Positions 9,574 to 17,617 of a stretch of 29,666 nucleotides of DNA are shown here, piece after piece. Numbering within the stretch: the first letter of the stretch is position 1; every line of letters starts with the position of its first letter. Made by a program: the position numbers and the translations under genes. The notes below the pieces were generated by a model. The model was not told the origin of the DNA and ran no database searches. It saw nothing but the letters and a program-made list of their open reading frames with translations. Origin of the DNA: Nemertoderma westbladi (Eukaryota; Xenacoelomorpha; Nemertodermatida; Nemertodermatidae). Location: positions 1 to 29,666 of the forward strand of contig JAUCBJ010008160.1 of assembly GCA_032718475.1 (NCBI GenBank). Reading direction: 5' to 3'.

Positions 9574-11132
9574 AGGATATTAGATATGACTTATTATCTG
9601 GAAATGGCGGTTCTACTTCACGGGGCGTTGATGATCTGGGGGCTCCTACGGAGGGCGCTATCAAACTGGGTGTTCCTACAGGGGGCGCTACTGAATTGGG
9701 CATTCCTACGGGGGGTGATACTGGACTGGGCGCTCCTACAGGGGAATCATCCGACCAGGGCGTTCCTACGGGGGGAGCATCTGACCTGGGCATTCCTACA
9801 GGGGGTGCTGCTGGACTGGGTGTTTCTACGGGGGGTGCAACTGGACTGGGCGTTCCTACGGGGGGCTCATCTGAACTGGGCATTCCTACTGGGGGACCAT
9901 CTGACCTGGGCATTCTTACGGGTGAAGCATCGGATCTGGGTGTTCCTACAGGGGGCGCTAGAGAACTGGGCGTTCCTATGGGGGGCGCAACCAACCTGGG
10001 CATTCCTACGGGGGGTGTTACTGGACTGGGCGCTCCTATGGGGGGGGCTACTGAACTGGGCATTCATACGGGGGCCGCTACGGGACTGGGCATTCCTACG
10101 GGGTGCGCAACTAACCTAGGCATTCCTACGGGGGGCGCTACGGGACTGGGCGTTCCTACGGGTATGGGGGGGGCGCAACCAACGGTAAAGGAAACAATAT
10201 TCCCAAATTGGAACACGTACAGACCCTTACACGGAACGGAGACCGCGTTGCTTAAGGTAAGCGACGACATATTACGCAAAATCGATTCGGGATCGGGAGT
10301 ACTTCTCGTCTTATTAGACCTTAGTGCTGCCTTCGACACGGTCGACCACGTTAAACTGTTGGACACTCTAGATCGAGAAATCGGGGTTGAGGGAATCGCC
10401 CTGGACTGGTTCAGATCGTACTTGTCGAATAGGTCACAACAGGTTCGCATTAATGCAAAATATTCGAACCGGTTGGATTTGCTGTACGGGCTGCCACAAG
10501 GATCGGTACTTGGGCCTATATTATTTTCGATATACACTCGTTCGCTTTCAAATGTTATTCGCAACCACGGCCTCTCGTATCATTTGTACGCGGACGATAC
10601 ACAGCTATACATTAGTTTTAAACCTATTAATTCATCCGTCGCTGTTGAGGTGACTGAACGTTGCGTGGCCGATGTAAAGAAGTGGATGGAAGATAATTTA
10701 TTGAAAATGAACTCAGATAAAACGGAGATTATCCTTCTGCAGTCCCGTTTCGGTAAACAACTAACACCCCCTAACATACAAATAGGGGATGACCTGATCA
10801 GCTGCAGCGACAAGGCACGTAATATAGGTTTCATCGTGGATTCAAATCTTACATACAGCAATCAAATAAGTACAATGGTCCGAGATGCATTTCTTCATCT
10901 TCGAAGTTTGGCTAAAATTAAACGGTACCTCAGCAGACATGACCTTGAAATCTTAATTCACGCCTTTGTCACAAACAAACTCGACAGCAACAACTCATTA
11001 TATTATGGATTACCCTCGAAGTCAATCAAAAAATTACAATATGTTCAGAATTCCGCAGCGCGACTGCTAGAGGGCGTTAAGAAACAAGAGCACATCACTC
11101 CAGTCCTTAACGTTTGCATTGGTTACCTGTAA
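9549..11132 (+). pseudogene. LINE reverse transcriptase with minisatellite insert
   Basis: A frame of 527 codons. After EFFDKKIKDIRYDLL come 18 repeats of a 10-residue unit of the type ATGLGVPTGG (9622-10162), and then the RT resumes at YRPLHGTETALL. Motif A is VLLDLSAAFDTVDH, motif B is GLPQGSVLGP and motif C is YHLYADDTQLY. The stretch of RT fingers/palm that normally precedes the TETALL helix is absent, so the enzyme cannot be functional despite its catalytic aspartates. It ends in a frameshift near 11110. Confidence 0.9.
9622..10165. repeat. 30-bp minisatellite, 18 units
   Basis: Tandem units of 30 bp built around CTGGGCGTTCCTACGGGGG, degenerate but all in frame with the LINE RT. The complement is also open and encodes Pro-rich repeats, which is a by-product of the unit length being a multiple of three. 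GC content is well above the surrounding DNA. Confidence 0.95.
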
Positions 11133-11428
11133 ATTTACGGATCAAATTTAAAATAGCTTTGTTGACATTCAAGTGTTTACATGGTGCTGCTCCTGCCTAC
11201 TTGACCCATTTAATAACTCCCTATGTACCTCCACGACAATTACGGTCTGCTGATAAGGGACTTCTATTTGTACCGCAGTTTTACTTGCATAATTACGGGA
11301 GACGGGCGTTCTCAATTGCGGCACCAACAATCTGGAACTCCCTCCCGCAAGAAGTTAGAGATGCCACGACGCTGACTCTGTTTAAATCGCGACTCAAAAC
11401 TCACCTGTACAAAGAGGAATATTGCTGA
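11114..11428 (+). pseudogene. LINE ORF2 C-terminal region
   Basis: A 104-codon frame starting HWLPVNLRIKFKIALLTFK, then PRQLRS, YGRRAFSIAAPTIWNSLP and FKSRLKTHLYK. This is the characteristic CR1/L2-type C-terminal block. It follows the RT frame by a one-base frameshift around 11110-11116 (the RT frame ends in HITPVLNVC). Confidence 0.9.
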
Positions 11429-11511
11429 TTTTTATTTAATATTGTTCAAACTTTTTAGTTATTAATTAATTCTCTGTACGTAGCCTTTTTAGTTGGTTTC
11501 AAATAGTTTTT

Positions 11512-11542
11512 AAGCGCCTTGAAATATGTTCAGAAAGGCGCT
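11512..11542 (+). other. LINE 3'-UTR stem-loop
   Basis: AGCGCCTT (11513-11520) pairs with AAGGCGCT (11535-11542) around a 14-nt loop, shortly before the ATT-rich 3' tail. CR1/L2-type LINEs carry similar short hairpins near the 3' end, thought to be recognised by their RT. Confidence 0.7.
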
Positions 11543-11575
11543 ATATAAATATATATTATTATTATTATTATTATA

Positions 11576-11817
11576 TATATATCTTTTAAGCCTCCCGTAA
11601 ATATTTTAGATGTTGGATAATGATGTCTACATGGAGCGTGAAGGGTGTATGTCTTTTGCCCGCTCAACCATTTCTGGGCTTGTGCTGGTTTGATGTTTGC
11701 AGCTTTTGCTAATTTTGCAACACTTGCAAATCCCGCAGGGGATGAAGGATCTAAATAAATTCTTAACAGTTTTTTGTCTAAGCTTCGGCTTAAAATCGGT
11801 TTCATCTTGCGTGGCAT
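11576..11817 (-). pseudogene. Polinton-like integrase, N-terminal part (split)
   Basis: Start of the viral integrase from ATG at 11815-11817. It encodes IYLDPSSPAGFASVAKLAKA, then AQKWLSGQKTYTLHAP and HHYPTSKIFTGGLKD, the usual lead-in to the catalytic core of Polinton-type integrases. After GGLKD the frame enters the ATT tail of the inserted LINE and runs into meaningless Ile/Tyr codons. The catalytic part resumes at about 8905. Confidence 0.8.
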
Positions 11818-11868
11818 CTTTTCGACAACCGCAAGTAATATGTATATTCAAATCTCTTATAAAGGGCA

Positions 11869-12039
11869 TCACCGTAAGAACAACTGAAATTTTTTAATTA
11901 TTTTCTTTGAAGTTGATGTTTTGAAGGGTTTTCTTTTTGTAGTATTTACTCTAGGTATATCTTGAGGTTTTAAATCAGTAGCTAACGGTTTACTCGATAC
12001 TAAATATAATTTTCTAAATGTTACTCCTGTTTTAACCAT
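11869..12039 (-). CDS. Small basic protein, 56 aa
   Basis: An ATG at 12037-12039 opens 56 codons ending in TGA at 11869-11871. The protein is basic: MVKTGVTFRKLYLV at the start, then SSKPLATDLKPQDIPR and a Lys/Thr/Ser-rich tail. It fits exactly between the 127-aa gene (ends 12042) and the integrase start, on the same strand and with the same tight spacing as the other viral genes, which supports its being real. I do not recognise a domain. A DNA-binding core or accessory protein is possible but only inferred. Confidence 0.55.
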   Translation of the reverse strand: MVKTGVTFRKLYLVSSKPLATDLKPQDIPRVNTTKRKPFKTSTSKKIIKKFQLFLR

Positions 12040-12041
12040 TA

Positions 12042-12425
12042 TTACCGTCCACGGTTAATTTTTTTCGCAATAGCTGCTCCAGCGGCGGCTGCACCAGCAC
12101 TCGCGGCGAGTTTCGCACCAATGCCGAGTAAGGGTATTAGAAACGGTAGTATGCCTCCAGATTGATTGCTTAACTTTTTTCTGTAACTTGATATATTTTT
12201 TGTTTTACGGTTGAGTGATTTCAATACCTTCTTATAGCGGCGAATATTTCTAAATGAATGAGGGGTTAATTGTACGTTACCTTTTAGAACATTTAATGCA
12301 ATATTTACAATGAGCCGTATTAATTCGTTACTCGTGGTATGGTTAATAAAATAAGTTCTTTGTTGAGGGGTAGCGCTGCGTAGAAATTCCAGTTCGTTAT
12401 GATATTTCTGCACAAGTCTATTCAT
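12042..12425 (-). CDS. Basic protein with hydrophobic Gly/Ala tail
   Basis: 127 aa. The N-terminal two-thirds are charged and helical (residues 1-85, with NIALNVLKGNVQLTP near 41-55 and many Lys/Arg). After SNQSGG comes a hydrophobic stretch, ILPFLIPLLGIGAKLAASAG plus an AAAAGAAIA run, then a basic end (KKINRGR). Proteins of this form recur beside the packaging ATPase in invertebrate Polinton-like elements. The Gly-Gly followed by a hydrophobic segment is reminiscent of capsid proteins cleaved by adenovirus-type proteases, but no such protease is visible here. The role is inferred, possibly membrane-active or a minor capsid protein. The AAT-rich 3' end of the ATPase gene forms its leader. Confidence 0.55.
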   Translation of the reverse strand: MNRLVQKYHNELEFLRSATPQQRTYFINHTTSNELIRLIVNIALNVLKGNVQLTPHSFRNIRRYKKVLKSLNRKTKNISSYRKKLSNQSGGILPFLIPLLGIGAKLAASAGAAAAGAAIAKKINRGR

Positions 12426-12462
12426 TGTTGCAACATTATTGAAAATTGTTACAAAATATTAA

Positions 12463-13137
12463 TTATTTATTATTATTATTATTATTTTCGCTACGTTTAT
12501 AGTCAATGTAATTTTTAATGTAACAATTATGATTACGAAATATATCCGATCTAAATCTTAAATGTTCGGGTGTTTCCTGTCGTAAATCAATTAAGAAATG
12601 CGAAAATGGTTCAATAGTCGCATCTTGATAGGAATCTACTAAAAATTTGGTCTGCCCTGGTAACATCTGCTTCGCGAAATTTAAAACCGATAAACTGTCT
12701 CGCGGATTTTTCATTAATACTAAAGTATGGCTATTAATTGATCTTGTGCGGTTATGCTTCCCACCGTAAAACATGTTTTGCGTTATAAAACAAATAAATA
12801 TATTGGAATGATGAGCTACCTTAGTAAACAATACAGTTAAAGCTGTACTGGACTCAGTTTCTGTTAATAAATCATCTATAATTAATAAATCTCGACTATT
12901 CACTAAACTATCTATATTTTCGGGCAAACCGTAAAGGTGAGTAATACCAGGAATAGTCGGGGGATTGCTCCCGTAACAATACAATACTCGCAAGGGGGCT
13001 TCGTTGAAACAACCATTCTTGTGTTTAATTAAATTACTGACAAACGTTGACTTTCCAGAACTAGATGGCCCAGAAATTATCATACTCGTTCCCATTTGAA
13101 AGTTTAAATTATATGGACCTGAATTAAAGTCAGCCAT
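12463..13137 (-). CDS. DNA-packaging ATPase (FtsK/HerA, A32-like)
   Basis: A 224-aa P-loop ATPase of the type that drives viral DNA into the capsid. Walker A is GPSSSGKST at residues 23-31. Walker B is LLIIDD at 84-89. A polar sensor strand FICFITQN at 114-121 is followed by GGKHNRTRSINSHTLVLMKN. The short length, and the absence of a membrane part, match Polinton/NCLDV A32-type packaging enzymes rather than cellular FtsK. The frame is complete. Its C-terminal Asn run is encoded by an AAT repeat that also serves as leader for the next gene. ATG at 13135-13137 is preceded by an (AAT)n leader. Confidence 0.9.
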   Translation of the reverse strand: MADFNSGPYNLNFQMGTSMIISGPSSSGKSTFVSNLIKHKNGCFNEAPLRVLYCYGSNPPTIPGITHLYGLPENIDSLVNSRDLLIIDDLLTETESSTALTVLFTKVAHHSNIFICFITQNMFYGGKHNRTRSINSHTLVLMKNPRDSLSVLNFAKQMLPGQTKFLVDSYQDATIEPFSHFLIDLRQETPEHLRFRSDIFRNHNCYIKNYIDYKRSENNNNNNK

Positions 13138-13360
13138 TTATTATTATTATTAAGATATATCAACAATACAATATAATATAATATAAATATCAATATCAAT
13201 AAACCATCACCATTACTATGTATATAACAATAATTGATGCAACTACAATATTAGAGTACTGTATATTTAATTAACATATGACACAACTACGGTATGTGAC
13301 GCTCGCTGCAACAAAAGGTGCTATTTCCAATTATAGTATAGACTCATTTTCAATGTAATT
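13138..13360 (-). promoter_or_regulatory. AT-rich upstream region of ATPase gene
   Basis: Contains the (AAT)n leader at 13138-13153 directly before the ATPase ATG, then AT-rich repeats (TATAATATAATATAAATA at 13170-13188). ACATATGACAC and GGTATGTGAC lie near 13274-13300, loosely like the repeated GACATATGTGACC motif upstream of the 282-aa gene. The promoter role is inferred. Confidence 0.3.
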
Positions 13361-13897
13361 TCAAGCATGGTGAGCATCTTTATACGCGAAATAATGATAG
13401 GTAACATCGGCGGTTTGGAAATCACTTCCCGAGAATTTCGCACTAATGATTTTTTTATGTTCGCTGCTAAAAAAATAAGGAATATAGTAGCAACACCGTC
13501 GTACTACATTTCTATAAAAAATATTTTCCAATATTGTAAATAAATCTCCTGGATCATTACTTTCCGCAGAAATATAAGTTATATTGCGAAGCTCTTTCCA
13601 ATAATAGGGTTGGTATCTTGCCAACTTTTTATTAAACTTAGATATGGGTGCGCGACAAATAGGACAAATTTTAGAACAATAATTATTCATTTCGGAATAT
13701 TGTACAATACATTGTACGCAAGTTGCATGTTTATTTTCACATTTATAATAATCTCGATGTTGTTGTAATAACTTAGAATAGCAAACTGGACATTTTTCAT
13801 TTAAAATATCAATTTTCCAAATTTTATATATATATTTAAAGATACACCCCCAGCCGGGGTAAAAATTGTAAAATTTGATTAAATAGTGATTATTAGT
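13361..13897 (-). pseudogene. RING-finger protein, start missing
   Basis: The open frame runs from about 13897 to 13361. It contains a complete C3HC4 RING: CPVC at about 13792-13781, then C-x3-H-x2-C-x2-C (KCENKHATCVQC), and CPIC after a 14-residue loop. RING domains usually act as E3 ubiquitin ligases. The C-terminal about 95 residues are unrecognised. The only in-frame ATG (13690) lies inside the RING, so the true start is lost or lies beyond the T-run at the junction with the neighbouring LINE. It sits head of the viral gene block, on the same strand as the ATPase, so I take it as viral, but a host origin is possible. Confidence 0.65.
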
Positions 13898-13911
13898 AAA
13901 AAAAAAAAAAA
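13898..13911. repeat. A14 run at LINE/viral boundary
   Basis: Fourteen A on the plus strand, between the LINE 3' UTR and the RING reading frame. In the LINE's own (minus) sense this is a poly-T, not the expected poly-A tail. Confidence 0.9.
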
Positions 13912-13984
13912 CCGCATGATAAAAGATAATACCAGTTAAGTATTGTCTGTTTGTGGGGCGAGCCGTGTTGTGAAGGAAACTAAT

Positions 13985-16837
13985 TTATGAGAGTGACAGC
14001 ACCGAGAGAGGAGGACATTGAGGGCAATGAAGCGCATGGTAACGCGACTGGGACGATTCCATACAGAATCTGCAGACGCAGCTAGAGGAGAGTTCATGGA
14101 ACCCCCGGTTGTTCAGACACAGCTTGTGGTGAAATCCATGGGCTGTCGCTCGCGCGACCAGGTGCCGGTTCTTCTGACCAGGCTTCTTCCACGTTGCCGA
14201 GGAGAAAGCTGGGCCATCGGAGTATTGTTCGGCGACAAAGTTTGCATCTCTCTCGGCGCGAAACTCTCTGTATGCAGCAAGAGTCTCCACGTTAAACGTT
14301 CCTGGGAACTTAACGGCGAGGTCCTCTACAAACGAATTCTCGTTGAGGAGGCGCAGGCAAAGTGTCGAGGAGGCAGATGTGTGAAGCCCTAGCATTCGTT
14401 TGAGGTGGGTTGTTTTAATAATATCCAAATCTTTAAGATGCTGTAGCCGTAGATATTTACCAATTTCCTTAATTGCGTATGAAGCTATGGGGGAGATTTT
14501 CATTTGGAACACATTTATGCCAGTTTCAGTAGACAGTAGAGGTAGATTGTTAAGGGAGCCGATGACGCTACAGGCTGATTTCTTTTTTGCCTTTATGTGC
14601 TCGGTGAAACTCAAGGACGACTGAAGAGTGACCCCAAGATATTCATATTGATTAGCAATAATCACCGGTTTATTGTCGTAGTGGAACATATCGGTAGCGG
14701 CCAATCGGCCACCCCTTCTGAACTTTACAACCTTTGTTTTGACTAGATTTACACTCATTCCATTGGCTACACACCATTTATACAAAATGTCTAATACAAG
14801 TTGAATGTCTTCGCGGTTACTTGCATAGATTGCCAAGTCATCGGCATAAAATATAAACTTTATGAGGGCGACGGCGTTTCGAATAGCATTGGCGAGGTTT
14901 GCGATGTATAAAATGAAGCAGGTTGGTGATAGGCAGTCCCCTTGTAAAACTCCACGTAATTGATTTATTATATTCGATAGTCTGAGGCCATCAAATATTC
15001 GGATTTTGTTATGAGTCAACGCCTTTATTAGGTCGTAAATCTTACCTCTGATGCCAAAATTGTGTAGTTTCCATAGTAGCACTGACCTGCTGATTGAATC
15101 AAAGGCCTTTCGGAAATCGACAAACAAAACATAAGTATTTCGGTTCTTAGGGTTAGGGCTTTTCAGAGCTTCTGCGATATCGCTTATTAACTGACTAATG
15201 GCTCCCATTGTAGACCTTCCCGGAGTGAACCCGAATTGCTCCTGAGGTATCGAGGTCGGCGGGATATTAAAACGAATTCTCTTATTTATTATGGATGTCA
15301 GGGTCTTAAGAAGTACACATAGAAGTGCGATCCCTCGGTAATTGTCAGGATTTGTTATGGTTCCTTTTCCCTTGTAGAGTATAATGATAAAGCTTTCGAG
15401 CCAAATACAAGGCAGAGTTCCTACATTTAAACAGGCGTTGTAGATCAGAGTGAGGAAGGTTAGGATGATAGGCAGCCCTTGCTTCAGATGCTCGTAAAAT
15501 AGTCGATCGGGTCCACTGGCTTTATTGTTTGCAGCCTCATTGATTACTGATTTAATTTCAGCCCCTGTGATTGGTTCGTTAAACCATTCCTGTTCAGTCC
15601 TTTCCTGCTCTGTAGTGTAAGGTATATTTGGGCAGTCCGGGGGATCATTGGCGCAGCCTAGGAGATCTTCGAAATGTGTTTCTAGTTGACCAGCTTCGAT
15701 GGGGGCCACTGTGGGTTTGCGGTCTCGGAAGAGATCCCAAGGTTTAACTTCAGCTTTACTCAGCTTCTCAGTCAATTGTTGTTCCTCGAATAATTCGCGT
15801 TTACTCTTTATAACCAGTTTATATTGTTTCCGTAATTCCCAAAAGCGTTGTTTATTATTATCCGACTCATTTCGTTTTGTCATTGCTTCTACAAGACTGG
15901 CCTTGAGAACTTTACATTCTGCGTCGAACCATGGTTTATTAGAGTGTTTATGTGAGCGTTTCGGTACAGTTGAGTTTACTATGGCATTGGTTAGTAGTTC
16001 GTTAGCCGCATCCAGATCATTGTTATTTATTGACTCAATAATTACTTCCCCATGTAAGTTAGATATGAGTTGATTGACATCTAACTTCCTACCTAGCTGA
16101 GAAGGTCTACCTCTCATTATTAGACCATTATTAGGCGACGGGAGATGAAGAGTAACTGACGCGCGTTGGTGTTTTCGTATGGGATCGTTTTTTATTGAAA
16201 CTATCGGGATACATTGGGGAACAGCACCAGGATATTTAATGTAGAGTATATCAATAGCACTTTCACCTTGCGGGGAAACATAAGTTGATACATCATTATC
16301 GTTAAGAATGATAAATCCGAGGTTTTGTAAGTGGTCAGTTAGTTCCAATCCACGGGTTCCCGAGTCCAACCGGCAGTTGAAGTCACCACCGATTAGAATA
16401 GACCTGGAGCTATCAGTGTGCGATAGCGAATGGTTGACATCCAGAATAATATCTGCAATTTGTGTGATGGGTACGAAATAATAAACGATGAAGAATGCTA
16501 TATCTGTTTTAACAATTATACATGAGTCGTTCTTGTAAATCAGTGAGGGGTTGAGCTCTGGCTTTGCGAGAGTAATCAACCCACCCGTGGGCCGCCCTCG
16601 TGTTGGCTTTGTTGCAGGTTGTACAAAGGAATAATATCCCTCGCAATTGACGGAGTCCTCTACCCATAAGGATTCTGTAAGTAGTATAACATCATCGCCC
16701 CTGTATAGCTCACGTCCCGTTAGACATTTAGATACATATTCAAATCCTTCAATATTCCAGAGGGAAACATTAATGTTTTGACTCTTATTATTAATGGATG
16801 CATTGGAGTTGTTTCTTAGAGTTGTTGAGTCGGACTG
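13985..16837 (-). CDS. LINE ORF2: endonuclease-RT polyprotein
   Basis: An uninterrupted frame of 950 codons directly after the ORF1 stop. The endonuclease opens with NVSLWNIEGF and LLTESLW (catalytic Asn and Glu) and has ILIGGDFNCRLD. The closing S-D-H motif is degenerate (RKHQRASV). In the RT, motif A is LFVDFRKAFDS, motif B is GVLQGDCLSP, motif C is FIFYADD and the next is YEYLGVTL. A C-terminal knuckle C-x2-C-x8-H-x3-C (CRFC...YHALHC) follows. No ATG occurs in frame before the endonuclease; the first lies about 160 codons past residue L at 16579. ORF1 and ORF2 share the same frame with only TGA (16838-16840) between, so expression by stop readthrough or loss of a start codon must be considered. 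Confidence 0.85.
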   Translation of the reverse strand, partial: QSDSTTLRNNSNASINNKSQNINVSLWNIEGFEYVSKCLTGRELYRGDDVILLTESLWVEDSVNCEGYYSFVQPATKPTRGRPTGGLITLAKPELNPSLIYKNDSCIIVKTDIAFFIVYYFVPITQIADIILDVNHSLSHTDSSRSILIGGDFNCRLDSGTRGLELTDHLQNLGFIILNDNDVSTYVSPQGESAIDILYIKYPGAVPQCIPIVSIKNDPIRKHQRASVTLHLPSPNNGLIMRGRPSQLGRKLDVNQLISNLHGEVIIESINNNDLDAANELLTNAIVNSTVPKRSHKHSNKPWFDAECKVLKASLVEAMTKRNESDNNKQRFWELRKQYKLVIKSKRELFEEQQLTEKLSKAEVKPWDLFRDRKPTVAPIEAGQLETHFEDLLGCANDPPDCPNIPYTTEQERTEQEWFNEPITGAEIKSVINEAANNKASGPDRLFYEHLKQGLPIILTFLTLIYNACLNVGTLPCIWLESFIIILYKGKGTITNPDNYRGIALLCVLLKTLTSIINKRIRFNIPPTSIPQEQFGFTPGRSTMGAISQLISDIAEALKSPNPKNRNTYVLFVDFRKAFDSISRSVLLWKLHNFGIRGKIYDLIKALTHNKIRIFDGLRLSNIINQLRGVLQGDCLSPTCFILYIANLANAIRNAVALIKFIFYADDLAIYASNREDIQLVLDILYKWCVANGMSVNLVKTKVVKFRRGGRLAATDMFHYDNKPVIIANQYEYLGVTLQSSLSFTEHIKAKKKSACSVIGSLNNLPLLSTETGINVFQMKISPIASYAIKEIGKYLRLQHLKDLDIIKTTHLKRMLGLHTSASSTLCLRLLNENSFVEDLAVKFPGTFNVETLAAYREFRAERDANFVAEQYSDGPAFSSATWKKPGQKNRHLVARATAHGFHHKLCLNNRGFHELSSSCVCRFCMESSQSRYHALHCPQCPPLSVLSLS

Positions 16838-17617
16838 TCAATTAGAGTTGATCACTGCCCCTCTTTGATCATCGCGTCGTCTGAGCCCGAACGATTCACG
16901 CTCGTCGTCCGAGAGTCTGTAGTTCCGGATGGATATACCCTCATTCCACAGCGACGGGTTCATGAGAGTGTCACGTTGGTCCTGCTTGCACACTAGGTGG
17001 AAGCTGATAAACGGGGAGTCGAGCCGTGGTTCGACAGGGATAACGTCGTCGATCTGAATGTCCTCGTCCGTCAGATGCGCCGTTATGTCTTCCTTTGTTA
17101 CCGTGGGGTGGAGTCGCCCAATATGGATGTGGGCCTGTTGTTCGGCATTGGTCCGACGTTGAGCGGCTTCAGCGACACGTAAATTTCCTCCTTGCGGCCT
17201 GCTACCCATGATCGTTGTTTGGCGTCGAGCACGGGAAGCCATGCCGGGAACAACGGGTGTCGGTGCTCGTTGTCGGCTATAGTCTCTCACACCGCTGTCG
17301 GGCGCTGTCGGTGCGCTAGTCAGCCGGTGTTGGCTCGGATCAGGGAAGTCTGTCAGCGCGTTGCGGTAACGGGATTGGTGGGTTTGGTCGCTCAGTTCCT
17401 GCAGTTGGTCCTTGCATTTTATTACCTCATCCTTCGCAGCAATTGTTTGTTCTCTCGCCTCGTTCAACTTCCCCAGTGTTACAGTGAACAATGACGTCAT
17501 CGACATCAGTGTGTTGATAAAAGTCTTCTCCTCGTCATGGGTAACATTCTTCTTCCCCTTGATCGTCCGCAGTTGTGATATCGCTTCGTTTTGCAATTTA
17601 ATAAATTCCTCCGCCAT
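16838..17617 (-). CDS. LINE ORF1: coiled coil and RNA-binding-like
   Basis: 259 aa from ATG at 17615-17617 (MAEEFIKLQ); upstream codons in the frame lie in the A-rich leader. Residues about 25-80 form a likely coiled coil (LGKLNEAREQTIAAKDEVIK). A Pro/Arg-rich linker follows. Residues about 160-235 (HIHIGRLHPTVTKEDITAHL, then PFISFHLVC and SIRNYRL) have the beta-alpha-beta pattern of an RRM-like domain seen in LINE ORF1 proteins. It should bind the element's own RNA and form trimers or oligomers. It ends in TGA, in frame with ORF2. Confidence 0.75.
   Translation of the reverse strand: MAEEFIKLQNEAISQLRTIKGKKNVTHDEEKTFINTLMSMTSLFTVTLGKLNEAREQTIAAKDEVIKCKDQLQELSDQTHQSRYRNALTDFPDPSQHRLTSAPTAPDSGVRDYSRQRAPTPVVPGMASRARRQTTIMGSRPQGGNLRVAEAAQRRTNAEQQAHIHIGRLHPTVTKEDITAHLTDEDIQIDDVIPVEPRLDSPFISFHLVCKQDQRDTLMNPSLWNEGISIRNYRLSDDERESFGLRRRDDQRGAVINSN

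Larger units (their letters stand above)
8887..11575 (+). mobile_element. CR1/L2-like LINE, 5'-truncated, in integrase
   Basis: A plus-strand non-LTR retrotransposon that interrupts the minus-strand viral integrase. It starts inside the endonuclease domain and contains an RT with YADD. Its C-terminal region ends in the WNSLPQEVRD / FKSRLKTHLY pattern typical of the CR1/L2 group. A 3' stem-loop (11513-11520 with 11535-11542) and an ATT-type tail (about 11549-11575) close it. Frameshifts near 9549 and 11114 and a minisatellite in place of part of the RT show it is dead. No clear target-site duplication was found, because both junctions are AT-rich. Confidence 0.85.

Noticed and set aside
9428-10564. 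Proline-rich frames on the minus strand opposite the LINE minisatellite
   Set aside because: They are the complement of the 30-bp array and carry no independent support.
11627-11872. 81-aa Cys-rich minus-strand frame overlapping the integrase start
   Set aside because: The integrase frame in the same place has clear family features. The Cys pattern is not a regular zinc-binding motif.
14018-16073. Plus-strand frames opposite LINE ORF2
   Set aside because: They are shadows of the clear minus-strand RT gene and have no domain signal.
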